This document shows positions 16,284-23,556 of a DNA stretch of 64,000 nt, piece by piece. How positions within the stretch are numbered: the stretch's first letter is position 1; every line of letters starts with the position of its first letter. Source of the DNA: RHKX01 sp963745755 (GTDB lineage Bacteria > Actinomycetota > Thermoleophilia > Solirubrobacterales > 70-9); the NCBI GenBank assembly GCA_963745755.1, contig CAVUYP010000001.1, forward strand, positions 1,364,001 to 1,428,000, given 5' to 3'. The notes beneath the pieces were generated by a model. The model was not told the origin of the DNA, did no database searches, and saw nothing but the letters and a program-made list of their open reading frames with translations. The position numbers and the translations under genes are program-made.

Positions 16284-17308
16284 CAGCCGGTCTCGAGGGC
16301 AGCGGCGACCTTCCCGGCCAACTCGACGAGACGATTGGCGTAGCCCCACTCGTTGTCGTACCAGGCGAGGATCTTCACCTGGGTTTCGGCGACGACGATC
16401 GTCGATCGCGCGTCGACGACACCGGAGCGCGGGTCGCCTTTGAAGTCAACCGAGACCAGCGGCCGCTCCTCGTAGCCGAGGATGCCCGCCAGCGGGCCCG
16501 CGGCCGCCGCCTCGAGCAGTCCGTTGACCTCGGCGACCGAGGTCGCCCGGGCGACCTCGAAGACGCAATCGGTGAGCGAAGCGTTCAACAGCGGCACCCG
16601 GACGGCGAGGCCGTCGAGCCTGCCCTCCAGCTCCGGGAAGATCAGCCCGATCGCCGTCGCCGACCCGGTCGTGGTCGGGATCAGCGAAAGGCTCGCGGCC
16701 CGGGCTCGGCGAAGATCCTTGTGGGGCGCATCGACGACCGACTGCGTGTTGGTCATGTCATGAAGGGTCGTGATCGAGCCGTGGCCGATTCCGATGCCCT
16801 CGTGGATCACCTTCACGACCGGAGCGAGGCAGTTGGTGGTGCAGGATGCGGCCGTGATCACGTCGTGGCCGCCCGGGTCGTAGCGGTCGTCGTTCACCCC
16901 CATCACCACGTTCAGCGCCGCTTCGTCTTTGACCGGTGCGGCGACGACCACCTTGGCAACGCCGTGCTCGAAGTACGGACCAAGGGTCTCGATCGTCCGG
17001 AACCGGCCGGAGCACTCGAGGACGAGCTCGACGTCGTCCCAGTCGCCCTGACCGGGATCGCCGGCCTGCGAGTAGGCGATGCTCGTGCCGTCGATCTCGA
17101 GGTTCTCGCCGCCGGTGACCCGGTGGTCCCACCGGCCCTGAACCGAGTCGAAGGTCAGCAGGTGGGCGGCCGTAGCGGCATCACCGTTGACCTCGTTGAC
17201 CCGGACGAAGTCGAGGTCGGGTCGGCCCCACCCGGCGCGGAGCGCCAGCCTGCCCATCCGCCCGAAGCCGTTGATGCCGACCCGGATCGGCCTCGTCGCG
17301 CCGCTCAC
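16283..17308 (-). CDS. Glyceraldehyde-3-phosphate dehydrogenase of the ars operon
   Basis: The 341-aa enzyme has the NAD site GINGFGRMGRLALR, the catalytic Cys in ASCTTNCLAP, and the C-terminal YDNEWGYANRL. The start is GTG at 17308, overlapping the acr3 stop (GTGA). Its place between acr3 and arsJ indicates a dedicated arsenate-resistance GAPDH. Accepting arsenate in place of phosphate, it yields 1-arseno-3-phosphoglycerate for export by ArsJ. This is established for the gene pair in other bacteria and inferred here. A separate glycolytic GAPDH would be expected elsewhere in the genome. Confidence 0.92.
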   Translation of the reverse strand: MSGATRPIRVGINGFGRMGRLALRAGWGRPDLDFVRVNEVNGDAATAAHLLTFDSVQGRWDHRVTGGENLEIDGTSIAYSQAGDPGQGDWDDVELVLECSGRFRTIETLGPYFEHGVAKVVVAAPVKDEAALNVVMGVNDDRYDPGGHDVITAASCTTNCLAPVVKVIHEGIGIGHGSITTLHDMTNTQSVVDAPHKDLRRARAASLSLIPTTTGSATAIGLIFPELEGRLDGLAVRVPLLNASLTDCVFEVARATSVAEVNGLLEAAAAGPLAGILGYEERPLVSVDFKGDPRSGVVDARSTIVVAETQVKILAWYDNEWGYANRLVELAGKVAAALETG

Positions 17309-18402
17309 GCGATCCGCTCCCGCCCGACCGCGGCGCTGCCGAACCACCTGCGGCCGAGCCAGATCGACACGTAGACGAGCCCCACCAGGACCGGCACCTC
17401 GATCAGCGGGCCGACGACGCCGGCGAGGGCTTCGCCGGAGGTCGCGCCGAAGACCCCGACGGCGACCGCGATCGCAAGCTCGAAGTTGTTGGAAGCGGCC
17501 GTGAAGGCCAGGGTCGCGGTCCGGTCATAGGCAAATCCGAGGAACCTGCCGGCCGCGAAGCTGACCGAGAACATGACCGCGAAGTAGACCAGCAGCGGCA
17601 GCGCAATCCGGGCGACGTCGAGGGGCTGGGCGGTGATCGCATCCCCCTGCAGGGCGAAGAGCAGCACGATCGTGAACAGCAGGCCGTAGAGGGCGAGCGG
17701 AGCGATCCTGGGCAGGAAACATCCCTCGTACCACGCCGTGCCGCGCCGCCGGATTCCGATCCGGCGCGTCAGGTAGCCGGCGAGGAGCGGAACCCCGAGG
17801 AAGATCAGGACCGTGCGTGCCACCTCCCAGAGCGAGATGTCGACGCCCTGCTGCTCGAGGCCGAGCCAGCCGGGAAGCACGGTCAGGTAGAACCAGGCGA
17901 GGAGGCTGTAGGCGAAGATCTGAAATACCGAGTTGATCGCCACCAGCACGGCCGCCGCCTCGTTGTCACCGCGTGCGAGCTGGTTCCAGATCAGGACCAT
18001 CGCGATGCAGCGGGCGAGCCCGACGATGATCAACCCGGTCCGATAGGCCGGCTCGTCCGGCAGGAAGGTCCATGCCAGCGTGAACATGAGCGCCGGGCCG
18101 ACGATCCAGTTCAGCACGACCGAGGCGGCGAACAGCCGGTGCTCGCCCCGCATCTCCCCGAGCCGCTCGTAACGGACCTTGGCGAGCACCGGGTACATCA
18201 TCAACAGCAGCCCGAGCGCGATCGGAATCGAGACCGTTCCGATTGCGATCGAGTCGAGCAGATCCGCGAGGCCGGGCGCAAACGCGCCGAGGACGAGGCC
18301 GAGCGCCATCGCCAGGAGGATCCAGACCGGCAGGAAGCGGTCGAGAGTCGAGAGTCGCTCGACCACGGAACCGCCGCCGGCCGTCGGCGAGGAGCCGCTC
18401 AA
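17305..18402 (-). CDS. acr3: ACR3-family arsenite efflux permease
   Basis: The 365-aa protein has ten membrane helices. The ACR3 family is recognised by IGTVSIPIALGLLLMMYPVLAKVRYE, the conserved Cys helix LIIVGLARCIAMVLIWN, and TLAFTAASNNFELAIAVAVG. It pumps As(III), usually as a proton antiporter. The start is TTG at 18402, overlapping the arsC stop (TTGA); the first Met-equivalent near the first helix would leave a gap. It is the second gene of arsC-acr3-GAPDH-arsJ, so arsenate reduced by ArsC can be expelled at once. Confidence 0.93.
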   Translation of the reverse strand: MSGSSPTAGGGSVVERLSTLDRFLPVWILLAMALGLVLGAFAPGLADLLDSIAIGTVSIPIALGLLLMMYPVLAKVRYERLGEMRGEHRLFAASVVLNWIVGPALMFTLAWTFLPDEPAYRTGLIIVGLARCIAMVLIWNQLARGDNEAAAVLVAINSVFQIFAYSLLAWFYLTVLPGWLGLEQQGVDISLWEVARTVLIFLGVPLLAGYLTRRIGIRRRGTAWYEGCFLPRIAPLALYGLLFTIVLLFALQGDAITAQPLDVARIALPLLVYFAVMFSVSFAAGRFLGFAYDRTATLAFTAASNNFELAIAVAVGVFGATSGEALAGVVGPLIEVPVLVGLVYVSIWLGRRWFGSAAVGRERIA

Positions 18403-19028
18403 TCTGTCCGTATCTCCACAAGCAGGTCGTCGACGAGGGCCGCGATCTCGTCCCGGATCAGGCGAACGGTCTCGAGATCGGCCTGCTCGGGATCGGGCAG
18501 GTCCCAATCCAGGTAGCGCTTGCCGGAGTAGATCGGGCAGGCGTCCCCGCAGCCCATCGTCACGATCACGTCTGCAGCATCTACGAACTCGTTGCTGAGC
18601 GGCTTCGGGAACTCGGTTCCGAGGTCCAGCCCGACCTCGCCCATGGCCTCGAGCACCGCGGGATTGACGTGTTCGGCCGGCTCGGAGCCGGCGGTGCGGA
18701 TATGAACGGAATCGCCGGCGGCGGACGCAAGGAGGGCCGCTGCCATCTGTGATCTGCCGGCATTGTGGACGCAGACGAAAAGGACCTCCGGAACCTCCTT
18801 CGCGATCTTCGCCTCGCTTTGCCCGAGCGCCCGGAGGCGCTCCCACGCGAGGCGACGGGCGAGCAACGGCAGAACCGGCCCCCCGCGCGCGTCCGCGAGC
18901 CGCTGCTGCGATTCGGCCAGGAATCGCTCGATCGTCTCGGTGCCGAAGACGCCGTGGAACTCCTCGGCGAGGGCCTCGACGTCCGCCCTGGGAGGACGAG
19001 CGCCGCTCGATTCGGTTCTGGCCTGCAT
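18399..19028 (-). CDS. arsC: Arsenate reductase with N-terminal three-helix domain (LMW-PTP fold)
   Basis: The 209-aa protein is in two parts. Residues 1-75 are helical (VEALAEEFHGVFGTETIERF...), like the dimerisation domain of corynebacterial ArsC proteins. From residue 80 it is a low-molecular-weight phosphatase-fold arsenate reductase with P-loop VLFVCVHNAGRSQMA (CX5R) and the general acid in DLPDPEQ. Such actinobacterial enzymes use mycothiol and mycoredoxin; the thiol partner here is inferred. GGAGG lies 7 nt before the ATG at 19028. First gene of the leftward ars operon. Confidence 0.9.
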   Translation of the reverse strand: MQARTESSGARPPRADVEALAEEFHGVFGTETIERFLAESQQRLADARGGPVLPLLARRLAWERLRALGQSEAKIAKEVPEVLFVCVHNAGRSQMAAALLASAAGDSVHIRTAGSEPAEHVNPAVLEAMGEVGLDLGTEFPKPLSNEFVDAADVIVTMGCGDACPIYSGKRYLDWDLPDPEQADLETVRLIRDEIAALVDDLLVEIRTD

Positions 19029-19075
19029 CTTGATTCCTCCACCTGCCCCGGTTGAGAACTGCCGGCTGCGGCGCC

Positions 19076-19105
19076 AGCATATTCGATTGACAAACATGAT
19101 TTCAA
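19076..19105 (-). promoter_or_regulatory. Leftward ars promoter (arsC-acr3-GAPDH-arsJ)
   Basis: On the minus strand, TTGAAA (19105-19100) and TATGCT (19081-19076) are separated by 18 nt, a good -35/-10 pair. The -35 lies inside the spacer of the rightward promoter, so the two promoters overlap and one bound repressor could block both. Confidence 0.6.
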
Positions 19106-19115
19106 TAGATATATG
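19087..19115 (+). promoter_or_regulatory. Rightward ars promoter (arsR-arsM-R2-like)
   Basis: TTGACA (19087-19092) and TATATG (19110-19115) have a 17-nt spacer, nearly ideal for the housekeeping sigma factor. This tract is strikingly AT-rich against the surrounding DNA. An imperfect dyad starting TTCAATAGAT and ending ATCGATGAA covers the -10 and is a candidate ArsR operator. Confidence 0.7.
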
Positions 19116-19154
19116 TAGATCGATGAACTTCGATCCGAGCAGCGGGGGGCACCG

Positions 19155-19508
19155 ATGAGCGCGGACTTGGAGCTGGCCCCGAAGCAGAAGCGACCCAAGG
19201 GCGAGCCGTGTTGTGAGCCCGTCGTCTACCCGGATGTCGAGCGGGCCCAGGCGAGGCGGATGGCGGCGATCGCGAAGGCGCTCGGCGATCCGGTCCGGAT
19301 CCAACTCGTCGACGTCCTCCGCAAGCACGCCGGCAAGGTCTGCGTCTGCGAGCTCGTGCCGCTCTTCGACCTCTCCCAGCCGACCGTTTCCCACCATCTC
19401 AAGAAGCTTCGCGACGCCGGCATCGTCGGCTCCGAGCGCAAGGGCCTGTGGGCCTATTACTTCGTCGAACCGGAAGCACTGGAGGAATTGAGCGCATGGC
19501 TGAGCTAG
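19155..19508 (+). CDS. arsR: ArsR family arsenite-responsive repressor
   Basis: The 117-aa winged-helix protein contains VCVCELVPLFDLSQPTVSHH. The two Cys of CVCEL precede the recognition helix, as in classical As(III)-sensing ArsR; a further Cys pair (GEPCCEP) near the N-terminus may take part in binding. As(III) would release it from the divergent promoter region at 19076-19115, turning on both ars arms. A G-rich ribosome binding site precedes the ATG at 19155. The stop lies inside the arsM start region (13-bp overlap). Confidence 0.92.
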   Translation: MSADLELAPKQKRPKGEPCCEPVVYPDVERAQARRMAAIAKALGDPVRIQLVDVLRKHAGKVCVCELVPLFDLSQPTVSHHLKKLRDAGIVGSERKGLWAYYFVEPEALEELSAWLS

Positions 19509-20275
19509 GTCCGACCCCGGAAGCCGAAGACGTCCGCGAGGTCGTCCGCAGGCGCTATGCCGCGGCCGCAGCCGGCATCGGCGGGGGCGAGGGTGGCGGC
19601 TCCTGTTGCTCGGGGGCGGCGGTGATCAGCGACGAGCAACGCGAGGCATTCGGCGCGACGCTCTATTCGGGATCCGACCGCGACGCGCTTCCCGAGGCCG
19701 CGCAGCTGGCGTCGCTCGGCTGTGGGAACCCGACCGTCGTCGCCGAGCTGAACGAGGGCGAGACCGTCCTCGATCTCGGCTCCGGAGGTGGCATCGACGT
19801 GCTGCTCTCCGCCCGGCGGGTCGGCCCGGCCGGCCGGGCCTACGGGCTCGACATGACCGACGAGATGCTCGAACTCGCACGCTGCAACCAGCGCCAGGCG
19901 GGCGTCGAGAACGTCGAGTTCCTCAAGGGCGAGATCGAGGCGGTGCCGCTCCCCGACGACTCGGTCGACGTGATCATCTCCAACTGCGTGATCAACCTCT
20001 CCGGCGACAAGGTCGCGGTCTTCCGCGAGGCGGCCAGGGTGCTCAGGCCCGGCGGACGGTTCGCGGTCAGCGACGTCGTCGCCGACCCGGGCATGGACGA
20101 GGCGACCCGCAACGACATGCAGGAGTGGACCGGCTGCATCGCCGGTGCCCTGACCCGCGTTGAGTTCGAGCAGGGCCTCCGCGACGCCGGATTCGAATCG
20201 GTCGAGATCGTCGAGACCCATCGGGTCCACGATCAGGCGGCTTCGGCGATCGTCCGGGCGCAGCTGCCGCGATGA
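19496..20275 (+). CDS. arsM: Arsenite S-adenosylmethionine methyltransferase ArsM
   Basis: The 259-aa protein shows the SAM site VLDLGSGGGIDVLLSA and the Cys residues that bind As(III): the SCCSG stretch, SLGCGNP, NCVINL and GCIAGAL. The order and spacing are those of ArsM. It methylates arsenite to mono-, di- and volatile trimethyl species. The start ATG at 19496 overlaps arsR by 13 bp. The stop overlaps the next gene by 4 bp (ATGA), so arsR, arsM and the R2-like gene form one coupled operon. Confidence 0.92.
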   Translation: MAELGPTPEAEDVREVVRRRYAAAAAGIGGGEGGGSCCSGAAVISDEQREAFGATLYSGSDRDALPEAAQLASLGCGNPTVVAELNEGETVLDLGSGGGIDVLLSARRVGPAGRAYGLDMTDEMLELARCNQRQAGVENVEFLKGEIEAVPLPDDSVDVIISNCVINLSGDKVAVFREAARVLRPGGRFAVSDVVADPGMDEATRNDMQEWTGCIAGALTRVEFEQGLRDAGFESVEIVETHRVHDQAASAIVRAQLPR

Positions 20276-21114
20276 GCGACCACGAGATCCGGCTCAACGA
20301 CCCGCAGGCGCTCTACCGCAACTGGGAGGGGTCGCAGTGGAGCCCGTTCGAGGTCGACCTCGGGGCCGACCGCGAGCAGTGGGCGGCGCTGGCGGCGGCC
20401 GACCGCGAGCTCGTCTACTGGGTGCTGGCGTCGTTGATGGTCGCCGAGGAGCGGATCACGACCAAGTTCTCCGGGCTCGTCGGCGCCTACGGGACCGAGG
20501 AGGAGGCGACCTTCCTGGCCACCCAGCAGGTCGACGAGGCACGGCACATGCAGTTCTACGCGCGATTCCAGGACGAGGTCGTCGACGAGCCGGCGACGGT
20601 TGCGGCGCACGTCGAGCGCGCCCGCGCCGAGATCTCACCGGCGTTCCGGAGGATCTTCGACGAGGCCCTGGTCGCGGCGCACGAGCGGCTGATCGCCGAG
20701 CCGGGCTCGAGCGCCGCGAAAGTCCGTTTCGTCACCCTCTACCACCTGATCCTCGAGAGCACGCTCGGCCTGACCACGTTCAAGTTCGTCACCGACTACC
20801 TCGACGGCGAGCGGCTGCTCCCCGGGTTCGTCGCCGGCTACTCGAAGATCCACCACGACGAGACCAGGCACATCGGCTACGGCATCTGGTTCCTGCGCGA
20901 GTCGGTCCGTCGCGACCCGGCCGCCGCGGACGAGATCCGCGCGATGCTCCGCGAGCTGCTGCCGTCCGTCGCCGAATCGCTCAGCCCCGGCGAGGACGGC
21001 GAGGGCCCCGACATCGAGGTCCTCGGCGTCGCCCCGGACGAGATCCGCGAGTTCGCGCTCGGCGGGCTCAGCCGCCGGCTCGAGATCGTCGGCGTCCCGA
21101 TCGAGACGCTCTAG
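20272..21114 (+). CDS. R2-like diiron/Mn-Fe ligand-binding oxidase (ferritin-like)
   Basis: The 280-aa helical protein has the six metal ligands of the ribonucleotide reductase R2 fold: Glu in VAEERIT, E-x-x-H in VDEARHMQF, Glu in LILESTLG, and E-x-x-H in HDETRHIGYG. The motifs resemble R2lox proteins (AEERIT for GEEAVT; YHLILES for YNMIVEG) more than true R2, and no C-terminal R1-binding tail is visible. R2lox proteins carry out oxygen-dependent two-electron oxidations of unknown substrates. It is coupled to arsM by an ATGA overlap, so it is probably expressed with arsenic detoxification; that functional link is inference. Confidence 0.78.
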   Translation: MSDHEIRLNDPQALYRNWEGSQWSPFEVDLGADREQWAALAAADRELVYWVLASLMVAEERITTKFSGLVGAYGTEEEATFLATQQVDEARHMQFYARFQDEVVDEPATVAAHVERARAEISPAFRRIFDEALVAAHERLIAEPGSSAAKVRFVTLYHLILESTLGLTTFKFVTDYLDGERLLPGFVAGYSKIHHDETRHIGYGIWFLRESVRRDPAAADEIRAMLRELLPSVAESLSPGEDGEGPDIEVLGVAPDEIREFALGGLSRRLEIVGVPIETL

Positions 21115-21716
21115 CGCGCGCCCGCCTTCCTCTTGCCGGTCGTCCCGGCGCCCGCCCGCTTCGTCCGCCGCCGCGGCTTCGCGCCCGAGCCGTTCCGCTC
21201 GGCCGCCGGGATCTCCGCCTTCGCGACCGCCTTGGTCAGGACCGGGATCTGCTTGGCGAGGAAGGCCGCCATCCGCTCCTCGTCACGGCGGATCCCCTTC
21301 GCGATCTTCGCCGTCTCGGCGTCGCCGACCTCGGTGGCGAGGGTCTCGATCGCCAGGTAGGTGGCGATCTCCTCGTGCTCCTCGGAGAACTCGGTCTTGG
21401 CGTTCTTGAGCTGCTTCTCCTCGGCACCGGTGCCGCGGGCCGCATGCAGCGGGCCCTTCGCGGCGGCGACGCCGCGGCTCGCAAGCCCACCCACCTTGGC
21501 GGTGAGACCGCCGCCGCCGAGCTTCTTGAGCCGGCGCTCGGTCAGCTTCGCGTGCTGCCTGGTCTCCTTCAGGTGCTCCTTGAGACGCTTCTTGTAGGCC
21601 GGGCGGGTCGCCATCTCGATGTGCGCAGCGAGCGACACCTCGAGCTCCTTCTCCTTGCCGTGCGCCTCGGTCAGGTGCTGGACCAGCTTCGCGTCCGCCG
21701 TCGTCTGTTCCGCCAT
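21111..21716 (-). CDS. DUF892 (YciE-like) ferritin-like protein with basic tail
   Basis: The 201-aa protein starts MAEQTTADAKLVQHLTEAH. Its helical bundle contains E/H pairs (LVQHLTEAHGKEKELE; FSEEHEEIATYLAIETLA) like DUF892/YciE proteins linked to stress. The C-terminal 40 residues are very Lys/Arg/Ala-rich (KPRRRTKRAGAG..GKRKAGAR), a tail that could bind DNA or membranes. The ATG at 21716 follows AGGAG by 7 nt; a longer frame to 21746 is less likely. The stop overlaps the convergent R2-like gene by 4 bp at a CTAG. Confidence 0.7.
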   Translation of the reverse strand: MAEQTTADAKLVQHLTEAHGKEKELEVSLAAHIEMATRPAYKKRLKEHLKETRQHAKLTERRLKKLGGGGLTAKVGGLASRGVAAAKGPLHAARGTGAEEKQLKNAKTEFSEEHEEIATYLAIETLATEVGDAETAKIAKGIRRDEERMAAFLAKQIPVLTKAVAKAEIPAAERNGSGAKPRRRTKRAGAGTTGKRKAGAR

Positions 21717-21811
21717 CTTCTCGCTCCTGTCGGTATCGGTTCCCAACCGCTGTACCCGGCCGGCCCGCCGCTAATCGGGGATCGGCGGCGTCCGGTGACT
21801 ACGCTGCGGGC

Positions 21812-22153
21812 GTGTCCGCCCGCCGCCTCTTCCCCTACCTCGCGACCCTCCTCGTCGTCCTCTTCCTCGCCGGCGTCTTCGTCCTGCGCCCGACCCCGTT
21901 CATCGGCGTCACCGCCGACGCGATGGCCGGCTCACTGGACGACGAGATCGGCACCGCGACGACGACGAACTGCGAGGAGGCCGGCGAGGACGCCTGGAGC
22001 TGCGTGACCGCCGGCGACTCCGCCGGCCGCCCCCGCACCTACGACGTCACCGTCAACGGCTTCGGCTGCTGGACCGCGGAGCCGTCCGGCGACGTCCCCG
22101 AGGTCGGCACCCCGCCGACGCTGACCGGCTGCATCACCCTCTTCGACCACTGA
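21812..22153 (+). CDS. Small membrane-anchored or secreted protein with four Cys
   Basis: The 113-aa product begins with one hydrophobic helix (LFPYLATLLVVLFLAGVFVL). The remaining 80 residues lie outside and contain four Cys (NCEEAG, WSCVTAG, GFGCW, TGCITLF), suggesting two disulphides. The start is GTG at 21812. No family is recognised. It stands alone upstream of palindromic repeat copy 2. Confidence 0.6.
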   Translation: MSARRLFPYLATLLVVLFLAGVFVLRPTPFIGVTADAMAGSLDDEIGTATTTNCEEAGEDAWSCVTAGDSAGRPRTYDVTVNGFGCWTAEPSGDVPEVGTPPTLTGCITLFDH

Positions 22154-22245
22154 CGCCAACCCCCCTCCCGCGCCGCCCCACCCCTGCCGCCGAGGTGGCC
22201 CGACCGCACCCCCGCTCGCCGCCCTCCCGCCCACTGCCCTCCGCG

Positions 22246-22297
22246 TCCGAGGTCGAGGAAAGGGGCAACTGTCACCGGTTTCCTCGACCTCGACGGG
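22246..22297. repeat. Palindromic intergenic repeat, copy 2
   Basis: The left arm TCCGAGGTCGAGGAAA and right arm TTTCCTCGACCTCGACGG surround GGGGCAACTGTCACCGG. It lies between two genes of the same direction, about 90 bp after one stop and 50 bp before the next start. Confidence 0.85.
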
Positions 22298-22346
22298 ACC
22301 TGGCTCGATCGCGGCCGACCTACCCGGGCGGGCTAGGCTCAACCCG

Positions 22347-22817
22347 ATGGGCACCGAGATCGAGCGCAAGTTCGTCCTCGAGGGCGCCCCCGACTGGGTC
22401 GAGGAGGCGGTCGGGGAGACGATCGAGCAGGGCTACCTGGCCGTCGAGGACGAGGTCGAGATCCGGCTACGGCTGATCGGCGGCAACCCGAAGCTGACCG
22501 TCAAGAGCGGTCGCGGGCTGGCACGGGGTGAGCAGGAGGTCGACCTCGCCGAGGGGCAGTTCGAGGCGCTGTGGCCGCTCACCGAGGGACGGCGGATCAG
22601 CAAGCGCCGCCATCGCCGCGCGGTCGACGCCGGCACGATCGAGGTCGACGTCTACTCCGGTGACCTCGCCGGCCTCGTCGTCGCCGAGATCGAGTTCGAC
22701 TCCGTCGCCGCCAGCGAGCGGTTCCGGCCGCCCGAGTGGCTCGGGACCGAGGTGACCGGCGACGACCGCTGGGCCAACCGCAGCCTCGCGCTCGCCGGGC
22801 CGCCGGCCCAGAATTGA
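22347..22817 (+). CDS. CYTH-domain phosphohydrolase-like protein
   Basis: The 156-aa protein starts with the CYTH signature (EIERKFVL). It has the alternating charged strands of the triphosphate tunnel fold: EVEIRLRLIGG, PKLTVKSG, ISKRRHRR, TIEVDVYSG and VVAEIEF. Family members bind triphosphate plus two metal ions, acting as tripolyphosphatase, thiamine triphosphatase or adenylate cyclase. Standing alone and short, tripolyphosphatase is the more likely type, but this cannot be decided from sequence. Confidence 0.87.
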   Translation: MGTEIERKFVLEGAPDWVEEAVGETIEQGYLAVEDEVEIRLRLIGGNPKLTVKSGRGLARGEQEVDLAEGQFEALWPLTEGRRISKRRHRRAVDAGTIEVDVYSGDLAGLVVAEIEFDSVAASERFRPPEWLGTEVTGDDRWANRSLALAGPPAQN

Positions 22818-22920
22818 CCGACGAGAGGTGGAAGTGGTCGCTGCGCGCGCAGCGGTGGCGCTGTCGCGACCGACTGCGCGCCGCCTCCCTGACCCCGCCC
22901 CGGCTTCCGGACCCGTCAGG

Positions 22921-23340
22921 ATGACGGCGATGACCGGCTACCGCGCCCACCTGCAATCCGCCGTCGCGGCCAGCGCCGCACCCTACGGATACACGCTGAC
23001 GATCTGGACCTCGGGGGCGGTCGCCACCCACGCCCGCGGCGTGCCGACCGCCTGGCAGGCGCTGCTCTTCCTGCTCGGCGCCGTGATCGGCTTCGGCCTG
23101 ACCGCGGCGATCGCCTACGGGCGCCCGACCCAGATCTTCGCCTCACGACAGCACGGGTTCGTCCGTCTCTGGGGGGCGTTCCACCTGCTCTCGGTCGGCC
23201 TCTCGATCGCCGCGGTCGCGGTGATCGTCGAGCTCGTCGACAGCTCGGTCGTCTGGCTGCTGGTCGGCCTGGTCGCGACGACGACCTACCTGATGGCGAT
23301 CGCCGCCCAGTTCACGCTCGCCGACACGAAGGGCCGCTGA
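22921..23340 (+). CDS. Four-helix membrane protein, unknown function
   Basis: The 139-aa protein starts MTAMTGYRAHLQSAVAASAA. It has four hydrophobic segments, with APYGYTLTIWTSGAVATHARG in the first loop and helix. Hypothetical membrane proteins with this opening occur in actinobacteria, without known role. The upstream in-frame start at 22828 adds residues that look non-coding, so 22921 is preferred. It follows the CYTH gene by about 100 bp in the same direction. Confidence 0.6.
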   Translation: MTAMTGYRAHLQSAVAASAAPYGYTLTIWTSGAVATHARGVPTAWQALLFLLGAVIGFGLTAAIAYGRPTQIFASRQHGFVRLWGAFHLLSVGLSIAAVAVIVELVDSSVVWLLVGLVATTTYLMAIAAQFTLADTKGR

Positions 23341-23364
23341 CGAGTCGACCACGCCGGCGGGCGG

Positions 23365-23556
23365 CTAGCGATCCGCGGTCAGCGACCACCACAGCGCCAG
23401 CGGCACCAGCACCGGCACGAACCACCAGGCGTTCAGGCCGGCAAGGCTGAGCGCCCCGGCTCCGAGCAATGCGGCGACGCTGCCGGCGGCGACCCGCCAG
23501 TCGTCGCCGACGACGAAGTCGTAGGCGAAGGCGCCGACCCGGCGCAGCCGGCTCAC
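23365..23556 (-). CDS. 63-aa membrane protein coupled to the COG4280-like gene
   Basis: The product (VSRLRRVGAFAYDFVVGDDW...) has two hydrophobic helices (VAAGSVAALLGAGALSLAGL; WWFVPVLVPLALWWSLT). The start GTG at 23556 overlaps the stop of the upstream gene (GTGA), so it is translated with it. The stop is at 23365. No family is recognised; it may be a small subunit of the neighbouring transporter. Confidence 0.6.
   Translation of the reverse strand: MSRLRRVGAFAYDFVVGDDWRVAAGSVAALLGAGALSLAGLNAWWFVPVLVPLALWWSLTADR

Noticed and set aside
17305..19080. A single long minus-strand fusion covering acr3 and the arsC region
   Set aside because: The upstream part is the wrong frame of arsC. The real arsC has its own ribosome binding site and stop, and acr3 starts at the overlapping TTG.
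18399..19397. Longer start for arsC at 19397
   Set aside because: It would run through the divergent promoter region and antisense to arsR. The ATG at 19028 has GGAGG at 7 nt and begins the known helical domain.
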